Source of the DNA: Streptomyces lincolnensis
Lineage (GTDB): Bacteria > Actinomycetota > Actinomycetes > Streptomycetales > Streptomycetaceae
Length of the DNA: 64,000 nt
Assembly: GCF_001685355.1 (NCBI RefSeq)
Contig: NZ_CP016438.1
Coordinates: 7,502,001-7,566,000, forward strand
Direction: 5' to 3'
The notes under the pieces were generated by a model that did not search any database, was not told the origin of the DNA, and saw nothing but the letters and a program-made list of their open reading frames with translations. The translations under genes and the position numbers were made by a program. Positions 19,491 to 30,700 of this stretch are shown here, piece after piece (the first letter of the stretch is position 1; each line of letters starts with the position of its first letter).

Positions 19491-20843
19491 TCAGAGGTCC
19501 AAGTCGAGATCGTCCGCTGAGGCGGCCGGTGCCGGCGCGGCGAAGTTCCGCTCGGTGGCGGTGAGATCACCGCTGGCCACGGTCAGCTTGTAGTGCGTGC
19601 GCGGGTCGAAGTCGTCGAACTGGTCGATCCGGTCGAGTACGTCCCCGACCAGCTTCTTCAGGTACAGCCGCGGTGCGACTCCGACCTTCCCGCCAAGGGC
19701 CCCGCCCACAGCTCGGGCCAGGTCGGTGAGGTACGCGTCATCGGCGAGCCGCTTGATCCGGTCGGGAGACTGGCAGCCTTCGGCGTACAGGTCACGGATG
19801 GTGGAGCCGAGCCCGACCAGAGATTCCTCGGTGAATCCCGGCAAGCGGATCTGGACGGCCCGAGGGTTGTCGAAGCGCGGATCAGTGGTGAAGTCCGTGG
19901 CCAGCCGCTGGGCGAGCGGGGCCAGTCGCTGCACGCCCTGCTGCCCGTCGTAGAAGGCGGGGGTGCCGGTGATGACGAGGTACAGGCCGGGGAAACGGCC
20001 GGAGTGGACCTCATCGATGAGCTGGCGCAGGGCGTTGAGTGCCTTGTCGCGGGCGTCGGAGCGAACCCTTTGCAGGGTTTCCACCTCGTCCAGTACGAGG
20101 ATGAGTCCCCCGTGCCCGGCGTCCCGGAGCACGGTGAGCAAGCCCTGCAAGAACCCGAAGGCACCGAAGTGGTCGAGGTCGCCTCGGACGCCTGCGCTGC
20201 GCCGGGCAGCTGCGGCGACGTGCGGTTGGCCACCGAGCCAGGCCATCACCGCGGCAGCGGTGGCCTCGTCGCCCGCGTCCAGGGACTGCTTGTATCCGCG
20301 CAGGGCGGTGGCGAAGGCCGGTGCATGCCGGGACACCTCGGCCAGGCGGGCGGTGAGCAGCCGGTCCACCGCTTGCGCCAGTTCCTTCTCGCCCGTGCCG
20401 TCGGCGAGGGCATCTTCTTCCAGCGCGTAGAACCAGGCATCGGCGACCGGGCGCAGGGCGCTAGGCGGGAAACTCGCAGTGCTCAGGCGTTCGGTGAGTC
20501 GGCGGTAGACGGTCTCGAGCTTGTGCAGGGGTGTCTCGGTCTCCGACACCTGCACTTCGGCCACAGCAAAGGTGCGCCGCTTGGCGCGCTCGCCGAGCCA
20601 GCGGGTGAAGAAGGTCTTGCCGGAGCCGTACTCACCGCGTACGGCTTTGAACACCGAGCCGCCGGCAGCGACCGTGTCCAGTTCCTCGTCGATGGCCTGC
20701 TCGAACCGGCCGAGTCCGGTGGCGAGCAGGTCGAGTCCGCTCTCGGGGACGGCGCCGCGCCGCAGCGCGTCCACCACGGCGCGTCGGCGTACGGCCCCGA
20801 CAGCGGCGGCGGCACCGGAGGCTGAAGATCCAAACCCGTTCAC
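19491..20843 (-). CDS. brxD: BREX type 2 ATPase BrxD
   Basis: 450-aa AAA-like ATPase with Walker A GEYGSGKT (70-77) and Walker B LILVLDEVETL (D252/E253), matching the ATP-binding proteins annotated BrxD or DUF2791. The length fits the family. It lies between pglZ (70 nt upstream) and brxHI. In type 2 BREX, BrxD and BrxHI are the two genes added to the original PglWXYZ set; BrxD is thought to act with the helicase, though its mechanism is not established. Confidence 0.88.
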   Translation of the reverse strand: MNGFGSSASGAAAAVGAVRRRAVVDALRRGAVPESGLDLLATGLGRFEQAIDEELDTVAAGGSVFKAVRGEYGSGKTFFTRWLGERAKRRTFAVAEVQVSETETPLHKLETVYRRLTERLSTASFPPSALRPVADAWFYALEEDALADGTGEKELAQAVDRLLTARLAEVSRHAPAFATALRGYKQSLDAGDEATAAAVMAWLGGQPHVAAAARRSAGVRGDLDHFGAFGFLQGLLTVLRDAGHGGLILVLDEVETLQRVRSDARDKALNALRQLIDEVHSGRFPGLYLVITGTPAFYDGQQGVQRLAPLAQRLATDFTTDPRFDNPRAVQIRLPGFTEESLVGLGSTIRDLYAEGCQSPDRIKRLADDAYLTDLARAVGGALGGKVGVAPRLYLKKLVGDVLDRIDQFDDFDPRTHYKLTVASGDLTATERNFAAPAPAASADDLDLDL

Positions 20844-20913
20844 TCGGACAGTCTCCCATCCACCCGGCCACGGTCCCGTCGGTTCGAAGAGTGGCTGAGT
20901 TGGTGGTGCCGGT

Positions 20914-23835
20914 TCACAGGCCGAACTGCTCGATCAGCTGGGCCCGGTGCAGGCGCAGGGTGCGGTTGTCGGGGAGGATCTCCAGGATCTGGGCTCCGTC
21001 GTAGTTGAGGAGCTGGGCGAGCGTCGCGGCGAAGCCGGGGGCTCGGGTGGCGGGCTGGCCGGCGCGCTCGGCGAGCGCGGTCATCGACAGGGTGCCCGCC
21101 TCGACGAGCGCGGCCAGCGCCCTCGGGAGGACGGTCTTGTCGCGTGGCTGGCGAGCGAGCAGCTCCAGCTGCGCCCGGTACAGCTCCGTGGCCATGAGAC
21201 GTTCCACCAGTGTGCTGGCAGGGCTCCCTGCCATGGCAGAGGAGGGGGCGGCCTCCGTCTTCGAAGGCTCGGCAACGGCCTGCTGTGCAGGTTCGGCAGA
21301 TGTCTGCGTCGCCGGGGGCGCCACCTCCTCCTCGCCAAAGAGACCGATGACTCCCTCGGGCACGGGCGGAGCGGACTTCTTGGGCTGCTTACGCTGCGGG
21401 CGCACTGTGGCAGCGCCATGGGCGGGAGCGGCCTCCGCCTCCACTTCGGCTGCGGCCTCGGTGCCCTCCTCCCACCACACGGGCGCAGGGTCGCCCAGCT
21501 CGCGCCAACCCGCGGGCGGCTCGGCGCCGAACGGCAGCAGGGCGAGCAGAGGGATGGTGAACTCGGCGAGTGTCGCCCCGCCGTGATAGCCCGCCTTCAG
21601 TGCGGTGTATCGGGCATCGTGGTCGCGCAGCGCGACGATCCGCGCTCCCGGTTCCGGCCACACGACCCTGGGCCCGGACAGCTCGATTTCAGCCGGTGCT
21701 ACGGGCCCGCCGGGGGTGCGATGGCGCGCCGAGCCGATGGTGCCGCCGGCCGCATCGAGCTTGCTGCCACGCCGCTCCACGACATGACCGTGGTCCGAGG
21801 TGATGAGCAGGGTCATGTCGTTCGCGCGTGCGGCGCGCAGCAGCGGCTCCAGGCCGCCGATCTCCTTCGCGGACCATGCGCCGTCGCCGAGCTTCTGCTC
21901 CTTGCCGAGCCGGTCGTCCACGGTGTTGAGGACGACCGCGACGTGCATGCGCTCGTCGGCCAGCGCGTCGGCGAGGGCGGTGGAGAAAGGCGAGCCGGTA
22001 TCCGGGCCGCGCAGATCGTCCTTGTGGAATACGGCAGCCGGGGCGCCGTTCCAGCAGGGATGCAGAGGGAAGAGCCGCTTCTCGTCGTTCTGGTCGCCCT
22101 TCATCAAGGTGCCCGCGAACAGCGAAGTGCGAGAGATGGTGGTCAGGGTGGGCAGGGCTGCAGCCACTGCTCGTCGGGCCGGCTGGCCGGTCGCTTCGGT
22201 GAGGGGGTCGAACTCGGCCCACTGGCTCCGTAGTTCTTGGCCGAGCTCGGAGGCGATCGCCGCACTCATGCCGTCGATGAGGAGCAGCAGAACCCGTCGG
22301 CCTGGACTTTGCACGACGGGTGCGACGACGCGGTGGAGGAGGCTCTCGACGGTGAGCATGGAGCGGGGATCGGTGCCGTCCGCGGTCCACACCGCGAGCC
22401 GTTCGGAGAACGTCCGGTCCAGTTCCTTGCGCCGCTCACGCACCTGGGCGCCGATCCGGCTATACGCATCGGAGAGTGCAGCGTCTGCGTCGCCGCCCGC
22501 CTCCAGGTGTTCCAAGGCCCGGTCCACCCAGCCGAGTTCGCGGATCTGACGGGCGGTGCCGTCGGCCACCGAGGTGATCTCGGATCCAGGCTGGTTCCTG
22601 AGCCACCGCCGCAGCCGTGCTGCCATCCGCACGCGCTCGATACGAGCTGGGTTGGTGCCGTCCGCGGCAAGTGCGTGCTCGGCCAGGGCGCTGACGGCGG
22701 CTGTGACCTTCTCCGCGTCTCCGTCGGAGAGGGCGTGGCCGGCGGCCGTGAAACGTGCGTCGAGTCCGGCTTCGAGTAGAGGGCTGGCCGAGGCGGCAGC
22801 CTGCGCGCCGAACTGCGCAACGAGCTGGGCGGCTCGCGTCAGGACGGGGTCGGCGAGCCGGTGCTCTCCCCGGTCGACCAGGCCCCGGACGTACGCCTCG
22901 CCGCTCTGCCCGAAGGAGGTCAGAAGCCTGTCGAGTTCGTCACCCTGGGCGGGTGGTGCTTCGCCGAGCCATCGCTCGGCCCGCCCGCGCGCCCGGTATA
23001 GGTCGTGATCGGCTTCCGCGTGCCCCCACAGCGTGGCGCACACCACCGCGTATGCCGCTGCGTCCGCTCCGTGTTCGGCGTCCACCAGGGCCGTGACGAT
23101 CCTGCCGGTGGACCCGCCCTGCTCGGGTTCCGAGAGGAAGCGGGCCAGACCTGCCCGCTCCGGGCCGCGCAGCTCGCGCAGAAGGTCCGGGCCACCAGGG
23201 GTGAGGGTCCACTCGAACAGGGCGACGGGATCGATGCGGTCTCCGTCGTCGTGTGCGGCCGGCCGGCCGAGTGGGTTCGTGTCGTGGCGGCCGAGCCTCA
23301 GGCGCCGCCGTGCCAGCCGAGTGAGGGCTTCGTCACGGGAGAGCAGGCCCCGACCGAGCGAGGGCCAGCCCCGGGTTGCCGCAGCGTCGAGGAGCGCTTC
23401 GGCCGCCCACTTCTCGCCGCGCAGCCGCCCGTCGAGGCCGCGTGCGTCGAACGCCTCCTGCACGACCTCCCAGTTGTCGACGGACCGGATCCGGCCACCG
23501 TAGACACGGGCGAGCAGCCCGGGGTCGAGGTCGGTGTCCTCACGATCAGTGAGGACAACCAGGACCTTGGGCTCGACAGGCTCCGCCGCGTCGAGGTGGC
23601 CCAGGATCTGCTCGTGCACGGCGAGCACCGAGGGAGCCACAGCCACCCGTGCCTGCAGTCCGCCTGGAGTCCGCTGTACCGCGGGCGCGTCCCAGGAGGG
23701 AGCGGCTCGCAACAGCAGGACGCGGGCCGTGCCGTCGCCGAGCCGGCTGCGGGCGGCGACGTACTGGCGGACGGTGCCTGCGGACAGCCGGGCGGGGCCG
23801 ACGGCCGCGGGGACTGGGGTGACCGTGTCGGGCAT
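20914..23835 (-). CDS. pglZ: BREX type 2 protein PglZ (alkaline-phosphatase-fold)
   Basis: 973-aa protein with a central alkaline-phosphatase-superfamily PglZ domain. The metal-site strand LLLIDGMSA carries D521, and LITSDHGHVVE carries D681, H682 and H684, the second metal-binding cluster. The N-terminal ~480 residues are helical, and a Pro/Ala/Glu-rich linker (about 790-880) leads to a C-terminal helical domain. PglZ is an essential, universally conserved BREX component. The ATG at 23835 overlaps the pglY stop by 1 nt (TGATG), giving translational coupling. Confidence 0.93.
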   Translation of the reverse strand: MPDTVTPVPAAVGPARLSAGTVRQYVAARSRLGDGTARVLLLRAAPSWDAPAVQRTPGGLQARVAVAPSVLAVHEQILGHLDAAEPVEPKVLVVLTDREDTDLDPGLLARVYGGRIRSVDNWEVVQEAFDARGLDGRLRGEKWAAEALLDAAATRGWPSLGRGLLSRDEALTRLARRRLRLGRHDTNPLGRPAAHDDGDRIDPVALFEWTLTPGGPDLLRELRGPERAGLARFLSEPEQGGSTGRIVTALVDAEHGADAAAYAVVCATLWGHAEADHDLYRARGRAERWLGEAPPAQGDELDRLLTSFGQSGEAYVRGLVDRGEHRLADPVLTRAAQLVAQFGAQAAASASPLLEAGLDARFTAAGHALSDGDAEKVTAAVSALAEHALAADGTNPARIERVRMAARLRRWLRNQPGSEITSVADGTARQIRELGWVDRALEHLEAGGDADAALSDAYSRIGAQVRERRKELDRTFSERLAVWTADGTDPRSMLTVESLLHRVVAPVVQSPGRRVLLLLIDGMSAAIASELGQELRSQWAEFDPLTEATGQPARRAVAAALPTLTTISRTSLFAGTLMKGDQNDEKRLFPLHPCWNGAPAAVFHKDDLRGPDTGSPFSTALADALADERMHVAVVLNTVDDRLGKEQKLGDGAWSAKEIGGLEPLLRAARANDMTLLITSDHGHVVERRGSKLDAAGGTIGSARHRTPGGPVAPAEIELSGPRVVWPEPGARIVALRDHDARYTALKAGYHGGATLAEFTIPLLALLPFGAEPPAGWRELGDPAPVWWEEGTEAAAEVEAEAAPAHGAATVRPQRKQPKKSAPPVPEGVIGLFGEEEVAPPATQTSAEPAQQAVAEPSKTEAAPSSAMAGSPASTLVERLMATELYRAQLELLARQPRDKTVLPRALAALVEAGTLSMTALAERAGQPATRAPGFAATLAQLLNYDGAQILEILPDNRTLRLHRAQLIEQFGL

Positions 23836-26800
23836 CAGTCGACGACCTTCCAGACGACCTCGACAGTGGCGTTCGGATTCTCGGCTGCGAGCGCCGCGAT
23901 CTCGGCCTGCAGTTCGGCGGCGGCTCGAGCTGCGGTGGTACGCCCGCCACCGGAACGGGCTGCGGTTCGCGATGGAGAGGGAGTGCGAGGTCCCGGTTCC
24001 GGCAGTACCTGCGGGTGGGCTGAACCGGTGTTCAGATCCACGTTCTCAGAGCTGGGCGGCGGTGCGACGGGCGGCTGGGGCTGCTCGGTCGCGGTCCGCC
24101 GGGACCTCAGCAGGGACAGCACCTCCCGGCCGGCTGCCGTCAATACTCCCGGCAGGTCGGGGTAGTCTCCGGGGTCCCCGGCAGCCGCGTCCCGCACCCG
24201 CTCCAGGACGGCCGCACCGTCCACCCCGAGGGTGTCGGCCAGGCTCAACTGGTCCCAGACGGTGTTCTGCAGAGCGCCGGCGACCTTCCCAGAACTCATC
24301 AGCGACATGCCGAAGCGATGTGTGGTGAAGTCCCCGAGGTCGAAGCGGGCGAGCCGGTCCACCACGGACTTGGCATCGATCCCGGCCTCGGTCACCTCCT
24401 TGACCAACTCCTGCGCACGCCGGGCGAGAACGAGCCGGGGCGAGTCGTCACTGAGCCGCAGGAAGTCGCGGTGCTTCTCCAGCTCCCCGACGAGCCGTCC
24501 GGTGTCCTGCGCGAGCGCGGCGGCAACCTGCCTGATCTGCCCGGCGAACTGGTTGACGATCCGCCCGCGCCGCAGCTGCGGCGCCCGCTTCCCGAGCATC
24601 GGCTCGAAGCGCCTGCGTGCCTCGTCCCAGTCGCTCTCGCTGGGCAGCTGCTGCTCGCGCAGCGCGTAGTCCCGCTTCAACTCGTGTGGTGCGGGCGCCG
24701 GTTCGATGGGCACCCCGCCGCGCACCCACACCCGGTCGGTCACCTCCGCATACGCGGCGGCGACCAACCGCTGCAGCGGCTCCGGCAGCCCACGCCGCTC
24801 GGGCAGCTCACTCCAGTCGGACAGCTTGACCAGGGTCGGCTCGGCGACACCGTCCCGGCGTGCCTGGGCGTTGAAGTGGTCGGGCCAGGCGGTGGACTGC
24901 CGGTAGTACGCCTCCCGCATGACGCCGAGCCCGAGCCCGCCCGCGATCCGCGCCATGACCTTGCGGTCCTTGGCCTCGACCTCGACCTGCCCGTCACGGT
25001 CCTCGGCGGCCCTGCGCACGTACTCGAAGACGGTCTTGATCTCGGCGGGCTTCACGGGCCTGCCCGTGCCCTCGGGGTCCAGATTGGGATGTGCGGGGTA
25101 CTGTTGGGTGAGCAGCTTGCCCACCAGGTCGCGGGCGGCGGATTCCAGCGGTGCGCCGAGCGGGGGCCGCAGATCGGCTACATCCTGCTGGGCGACCAGA
25201 TGGTTTTCGAAGCTGAGGTCGACCACGCCTTCCTGCTTCTGCGCAAGCCCGTACGCCTGCCGCAGCGCCTGCCCGATCCGCTCGGTGAGGACGAGGAGCT
25301 GGGACTGGAGCATGCCCTTGGCACGCTCCTTGTCGTCCGCGTTCAGGCTCCGTGCGTACTCGGCATCGAAGCGTGCTTCGTCGGCGAGGGCCTTGTCGAT
25401 GACGACGAGACGCTCGAAGTCGGCGCGGGAGGCATCCGTCAGGTGGGTGGGCAGCCAGGCCAGGGTGCGCGAGTCACCGCCCGGCTTCTCCCGCAGGGAG
25501 CGCAGCCGCTGGAGGTCGTCCATCGGGCCGTACTCGCCCTCGTCGTACGGAAAGTCGACGACCAGGCGCCAGGCGTCATCCTGGCTGGGACGCAGTGTGG
25601 TCTCGGGCAGGGAATCGGGATCGGCGACGTTCCCGAAGACCACCTCGACCTGCCGTTCAGTCCCCTTCCAGACCAGGCTGAGCACGTCGTACGCATCGAA
25701 GCCGCCAGGCCCGTCGCTGACGCCGAGCGCGTCCTTGAGCAGGGCACGCATCTTGGTACGGCGGTTGCCCTGGTTGTTGTGCACCTGAGCGTTGGCGAGG
25801 ACGGCGTCCAGGTCGACGCCGGTGAGCTCCAGGCGCACCACTGCGCCCGGCCCGCTACCGGTGACCTTTATCTCCGGGAAGGTCGCCGCCCATTCCTTGG
25901 CCTTGTGCTCAAGGCGGCCGACCTCGGTGCCCGCGATGCGGGTGGTGATGGAGCCGTGGTTGAGGGCGTGCAGCCGCGCGAGCGTGAGGTCGGCGAGCGC
26001 AGGTACGCTCGGCGCCAGCGCGGACAGCAGCAGCGTCTGCAACAGCCGGCTGTCACCGGTGAAGTCGCGGCAGCGAGCAGTGAGTTGGGGATCGTTCAGA
26101 GTCTCGGGGCGACGCCGGTACACCTCGACTTGATCCTCGGTGACCTGGTTGGCCTTCAGCAGATACGGGCGCAGCTTGTCCCGGTACAGCTTCTCGGCGG
26201 CCTCGAAGTGAACACTGGTCTCCCCGCTGAACGCCTTGTCGCCGCCTCCCGCGATCGCCGGGTACAGATCACCGAGCGGCACGAGCTGCCCGAGCCGCCA
26301 GTCGTCGCGGTGATCGACCAGCAGCTGACTCATCAGCTTCAGACCGGTGCGGGAGCGCTGCAACGCGCCGGAGATATGCACCAGGGTGTCCATGAACGCC
26401 GGCGGGAACGGATACGTCCGCCGAAACGCGGTCTCGTCCGCGCCCGTGGTCGACTTGTCGTGGCCGAGCAGGGTGTCCCAGACATCCGGGCCGAGCTTCT
26501 TGGCCTCGGCGAACGCAGCCTCGATTTTCGCCTCGGCGTCGTCGGTGGTGGGCTTGAGCAGCCGGGCCTGCGCGATCTGCGGAAGGTTCCGATCCTCGAG
26601 CACCACCTTGTCGAAGCGCCCGCCACTGAACTTCAAGGTGTCCTGCACGGCGGCCTCTGCGGCCCCCGACATCTCCTCGCCGACCAGCTCACGCAGGTCG
26701 CGCTGGCGGGCGATGAACGACACCACCGGGATGGCGCGTCGTTCGGCGGCCCCCTCCACGAAGTTCGTGATCTTGTCGGCTTCGCGGGAGACGAACTTCT

Positions 26801-27728
26801 GGTCGTGGATACGGGAGGCCAGCCACAGGATCAGCTCGTCCATGAACAGGACGAGGCCGTCGTAGTTGAGCTCCTTGGCGTGCGCGGCGATGATGCCGAG
26901 CCCCTTGTCCAGCGAGACGAACCCGTCGGCGTCCTCAGAGGCGTTGCGCGCGAAGGAGGGGAACAGGGTCTGGGTGAGGTCCTGCACAAGGCGGGCCCTC
27001 AACTCCTGCGGCGTGGAGGGGCTCTCCAGGTCGAGACTCTTGGTGTTGTCGTGCTCCTCCGGCGCGGCGACCGCCTGGTCGAGCAGCTCGGTCGTCCAGG
27101 CGAACGAGTCGCCCCACTCGTCCTCCTGCCCGCCTCCGGCATCGGCGAGCTGCTCGATGACCCGCGCGTCGCCGTTCCGCCGGCGCTGCTCGGCGAAGTC
27201 CTCGAAGAGCCCGTCGGTCAGATAGACCTGCGGCAGCGGGCAGCCGGGGTGCAGCTTCCGTACGTGCTCCACGTACTTACCGAGCACGCGCTGCTCCAGG
27301 GACTTGGAACCCAGCATGTGGTACGGCACCAACAGGAACTTGCGGTCGTCCGAGTCCAGCCAGGAGTGCCGGGTCCGTACGGGATCGAGATCCGCACGAG
27401 CCCGAGCGGCCTGATTCCGCGAAAGGATTGCGTACAGCACCGCCATGAAGTGCGACTTACCGGAACCGAACGACCCGTGCAGATAGGCGGCCTTGGACGA
27501 GTGGCTGTCCAGCGCCGACTTGATCAGGTCGAGGGCCTCGTCGAAGTTGCCGAGCAGCCGGTCGGTGACGACGTAGTTTTTCAGCGCCGCCTCGGCCCCC
27601 TCGGGGGTGACCGCCTCGTTCAGCTTCAGTACGAAGTCGGAGGTGGAGACCGACACCGGGATGTCGATCAACTCGCGCAGCAGCGGCTGGTCTTCGGGGC
27701 GAGAGGTGCTCTTGCTCATGAACGCCAT
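23835..27728 (-). CDS. pglY: BREX type 2 ATPase PglY
   Basis: 1297-aa P-loop ATPase (DUF6079/BrxC-PglY family). Walker A is GSFGSGKS (85-92), and a Walker B-like LVLFMDELILWL lies near residue 290. The length is right for PglY (~1200-1300 aa). The C-terminus has a Pro/Arg/Ser-rich linker and a short helical end (TAARAAAELQAEIAAL). ATG 27719 (MSKSTSR) is an alternative start. It lies between pglX (26 nt upstream) and pglZ. It probably forms a large ring or filament complex that powers BREX defence or modification; that is inferred from BrxC. Confidence 0.92.
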   Translation of the reverse strand: MAFMSKSTSRPEDQPLLRELIDIPVSVSTSDFVLKLNEAVTPEGAEAALKNYVVTDRLLGNFDEALDLIKSALDSHSSKAAYLHGSFGSGKSHFMAVLYAILSRNQAARARADLDPVRTRHSWLDSDDRKFLLVPYHMLGSKSLEQRVLGKYVEHVRKLHPGCPLPQVYLTDGLFEDFAEQRRRNGDARVIEQLADAGGGQEDEWGDSFAWTTELLDQAVAAPEEHDNTKSLDLESPSTPQELRARLVQDLTQTLFPSFARNASEDADGFVSLDKGLGIIAAHAKELNYDGLVLFMDELILWLASRIHDQKFVSREADKITNFVEGAAERRAIPVVSFIARQRDLRELVGEEMSGAAEAAVQDTLKFSGGRFDKVVLEDRNLPQIAQARLLKPTTDDAEAKIEAAFAEAKKLGPDVWDTLLGHDKSTTGADETAFRRTYPFPPAFMDTLVHISGALQRSRTGLKLMSQLLVDHRDDWRLGQLVPLGDLYPAIAGGGDKAFSGETSVHFEAAEKLYRDKLRPYLLKANQVTEDQVEVYRRRPETLNDPQLTARCRDFTGDSRLLQTLLLSALAPSVPALADLTLARLHALNHGSITTRIAGTEVGRLEHKAKEWAATFPEIKVTGSGPGAVVRLELTGVDLDAVLANAQVHNNQGNRRTKMRALLKDALGVSDGPGGFDAYDVLSLVWKGTERQVEVVFGNVADPDSLPETTLRPSQDDAWRLVVDFPYDEGEYGPMDDLQRLRSLREKPGGDSRTLAWLPTHLTDASRADFERLVVIDKALADEARFDAEYARSLNADDKERAKGMLQSQLLVLTERIGQALRQAYGLAQKQEGVVDLSFENHLVAQQDVADLRPPLGAPLESAARDLVGKLLTQQYPAHPNLDPEGTGRPVKPAEIKTVFEYVRRAAEDRDGQVEVEAKDRKVMARIAGGLGLGVMREAYYRQSTAWPDHFNAQARRDGVAEPTLVKLSDWSELPERRGLPEPLQRLVAAAYAEVTDRVWVRGGVPIEPAPAPHELKRDYALREQQLPSESDWDEARRRFEPMLGKRAPQLRRGRIVNQFAGQIRQVAAALAQDTGRLVGELEKHRDFLRLSDDSPRLVLARRAQELVKEVTEAGIDAKSVVDRLARFDLGDFTTHRFGMSLMSSGKVAGALQNTVWDQLSLADTLGVDGAAVLERVRDAAAGDPGDYPDLPGVLTAAGREVLSLLRSRRTATEQPQPPVAPPPSSENVDLNTGSAHPQVLPEPGPRTPSPSRTAARSGGGRTTAARAAAELQAEIAALAAENPNATVEVVWKVVD

Positions 27729-27754
27729 GGTTTCTCTGCTTCTCCTCGCCCTGC

Positions 27755-30700
27755 TCAGTCGGACTCGGTGCCGGTGGTGGCAGCGGTTGTTGCGTCGGTG
27801 ATGGTGTCCGTGCCGGACGCCTGGGCGGCAGCCTTCGCGCGGGCGCGGTTCTTCGGGGCAGCGGCCTGCTTCGCACCGCGCCCGCGGGTGGCGGCTGCCG
27901 GGCGCCAGGCCCGCAGCGCGTCGTCCGTCAGCCCGAGCTCACCTTGCTTCGACTGCCGGAACGCCAGGATCTCGGCGGCCGGCGATGCCCCGAACTCCGG
28001 GTCGTACTCGCCGTACCACTGCTCCAGCCACGGCTGCAGCTCCAGCAACCCGGCCAGAAACGGCACGAGTTCGTCCTCACCAAGCCCGGCCTGCTGGATG
28101 TACGAGGCGAGCGCGAGCGCCTGCTCCAGGTGATCCCAGCCGGCCCACCCGTACAGCTCCGGCGACTGCGCGTTGACCGTTCCGTACGACACGAACCGCT
28201 CCTTGGGCACGTCGAGCTTGCCGCGTGCACGCCAGTAACTTGGCTTCAGGAAGTCTGCGGATGTGTACTTCGGCGGTACGGGCGTCCGCTCACGGATCTT
28301 CCGCTTGGCGGGCTCGTCGGGCGCGGCGTCCTCTTCGCGCTGGAGCTCCCAGACGTGCTCCCAGTCGGCGCGCTTCTTCAGCCCGGCTGGCTTGTAGCGG
28401 AGGGCCGGGATGAAGGGCACGTGCTCCTCGGCGAGCAGCTCGCGCACGGTCTTCGCGAGGTCCTGCCGGGGCGCGTACAACTCGGCTACGGAGGCGAAGT
28501 CCTCGTCGGCGGACAGGCTTTCGGTGAGGCGGGGGAGTGTGGTGACGGTGGGATTGCCGTTGACGTCGAACCAGTGGGTGCGGTCCTCGATCCGGTCGAG
28601 CAGCCAGGACCTTAGGGCCTTCTGCCGCATCGAGTCCCAGCCCTCGGTGGCCCAGCGTCGCTTGTACTCGGGGCGCTCGACCATGCCGATGGCGCGATTC
28701 GACTCGATGGTGTCGATGCGCTTCTGGACAAGGGCGCGGTAGTCGGCGGGCCAGTGGGCGGGGATCTCGGTGATGGGTGTGGAGCCGTGGCGTTTGAACC
28801 ATTCGTTGCTGGCTTCGCCGGCGGCGACCCGGCGTGCGAGCACAATCTCGAAGGCGCGCTCGCCTAGAGCGAGTTCGGGGACGGCGGAAGCGTCGGGTAG
28901 GCGCAGGTCCTCTGAGTGCAGGTTATAGAGGGAGTAGACCTGCCAGTCCAGTTCCTCTTGGAGGGCGATCATGCGGGAGCGGATGGAGTTGTAGCGAGAT
29001 TGGGCTTCGCGCAGGGCATGGGTGGTGGGACGAGACTCGTTCGCCAGTGCGGCTGGGGTTGTATTGGACAACCCTTGGGCGAGGGAGTCGAGTTCAGCGG
29101 CGAGAATGGTGGGAAATCTGGCCGGTAGAGGGAATTCGTTGACCTTAGTTCCGTTGAACTGATAAAACTGCTCCCACTGTTCCGCCGCGATGCCTCCGCC
29201 AATTCCTCCCGCGCCCATATTGTGGCTCACCATCTTGAGCCAGAACCCGGCCGTGGAGCTATTGAGCAGTCCGAGTAGCCGCACATGCTCCTCCTCCGTA
29301 GCTCCATCTCGCAACTTGATTACGGAAGCAGACTTGTTGTGGACGCGTCCACCTCGATCGAGTGCGAAATGATTATGGGTGGCGACGAAGGAGAATGTAA
29401 TCAGGAATGGGGACTGCAGTCGGTCAGCTTTGTAAAAGGCGTATTCTGACCATGGCATGGATCGTTGTTCTTTGGTCTTTCCGAAGTACAGAGTTCCGCG
29501 TAGGATCCTGCGACCTGGCCAGAGTCGGGTCTCCTCCAAAGTTTGACGCTCTTCAGGTGTGGCACTCATCGGGTAAATGGCGCTGGCTGCGGGGGTGCAG
29601 CTCCACTCGCGAACTTGGTCACCTTCGAGGAACGGTCGAATAGGGTGAATGTTCAGGTCAATCCATCGGGCCGATGGCCCAGGGATGATGAATAGATCGT
29701 CATCTCCAGTAATGGCGCTCGATCCCGCAGACTCAACGGCCGAAGAAAGCTTCGAGACTGCAGCTTCGTTGAGCGAGTCAATCATTTCCTGTCCGCCGTC
29801 AGTTAGAACCCAAGGGTGCTTTCTGAAGTAGCGTTCGCGCGCCAAGTCGTCTACCGACACCCACTGGCTGGCGGATCCAGGTCTATTAATTTGTTCTACG
29901 ATTGCCCGCCAAACCAGTCCTTCCTCCGCGTTCTCCGGTGTGATCGGCTCCCCTTGTACGCCGCGGGCTGTTCGGATCGACGTCGATCGTCCACCGTCAC
30001 CCCTCGGCTTGCCGATCAAAATGACCGTCGGTGTTCCGTGCCCTGGGATGTAAGCCCCCGAGGTGTCGATGACCTCGCTGAGCTCAGTCTTGTGCGCGAA
30101 GAAATCCTCGATGAGCTTGGCGCCGAACTCTCGCTTCATGAACGACCTGGCTGTGATTTGGCCAACCATCCCGTAGCCGTGCCCGTCGGCCCTGCCATGC
30201 TTAGCGAGCTCGAAGAATCTCTGCGCGAAGGGAACGGACAAGGCGTACTTCCCCGCGCACGCGTCGTACAGCTCCCGGTACAGCTCGTTGAGCTTCTTGT
30301 CCTTGACCGTGATGTAGGGCGGGTTCCCCACCACCACGTGGTACTGGCCTTGCTTCAGAATCCCCGGGTACTCGTGGACGTCCTCCGTCGCATACGAGAA
30401 CTCCGCCAGTGGGTCACCGGCAGGAACGCCACCTTCCTCCTCAAGCCCGATCCCCAGCTGCAGTTCCAGCTGACGGTGCTTGATGAGTGAGTCTCCGACC
30501 GCGAGCTGGATTGGCCAGTCGCCCCTGCGTGCCTCCTCGAACGTCCGCATGTTGCTTGCGGCCATCGCCACTACCAATAGCCGAAAGCGGGCCACCGCGA
30601 TCGCGAAGGGGTTGAGGTCCACTCCGTGAACCGAGCTCAACGCTGCCCGAACCCGCTCATACGGACCCACCTCTGGCCGTTGCTCGGCCCACATCCGCAC

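Noticed and set aside
24318..28133. 1271-codon plus-strand frame across pglY/pglX
   Set aside because: Low-complexity Leu/Gly/Val/Arg protein without domains; pglY and pglX on the minus strand carry P-loop and NPPY motifs.
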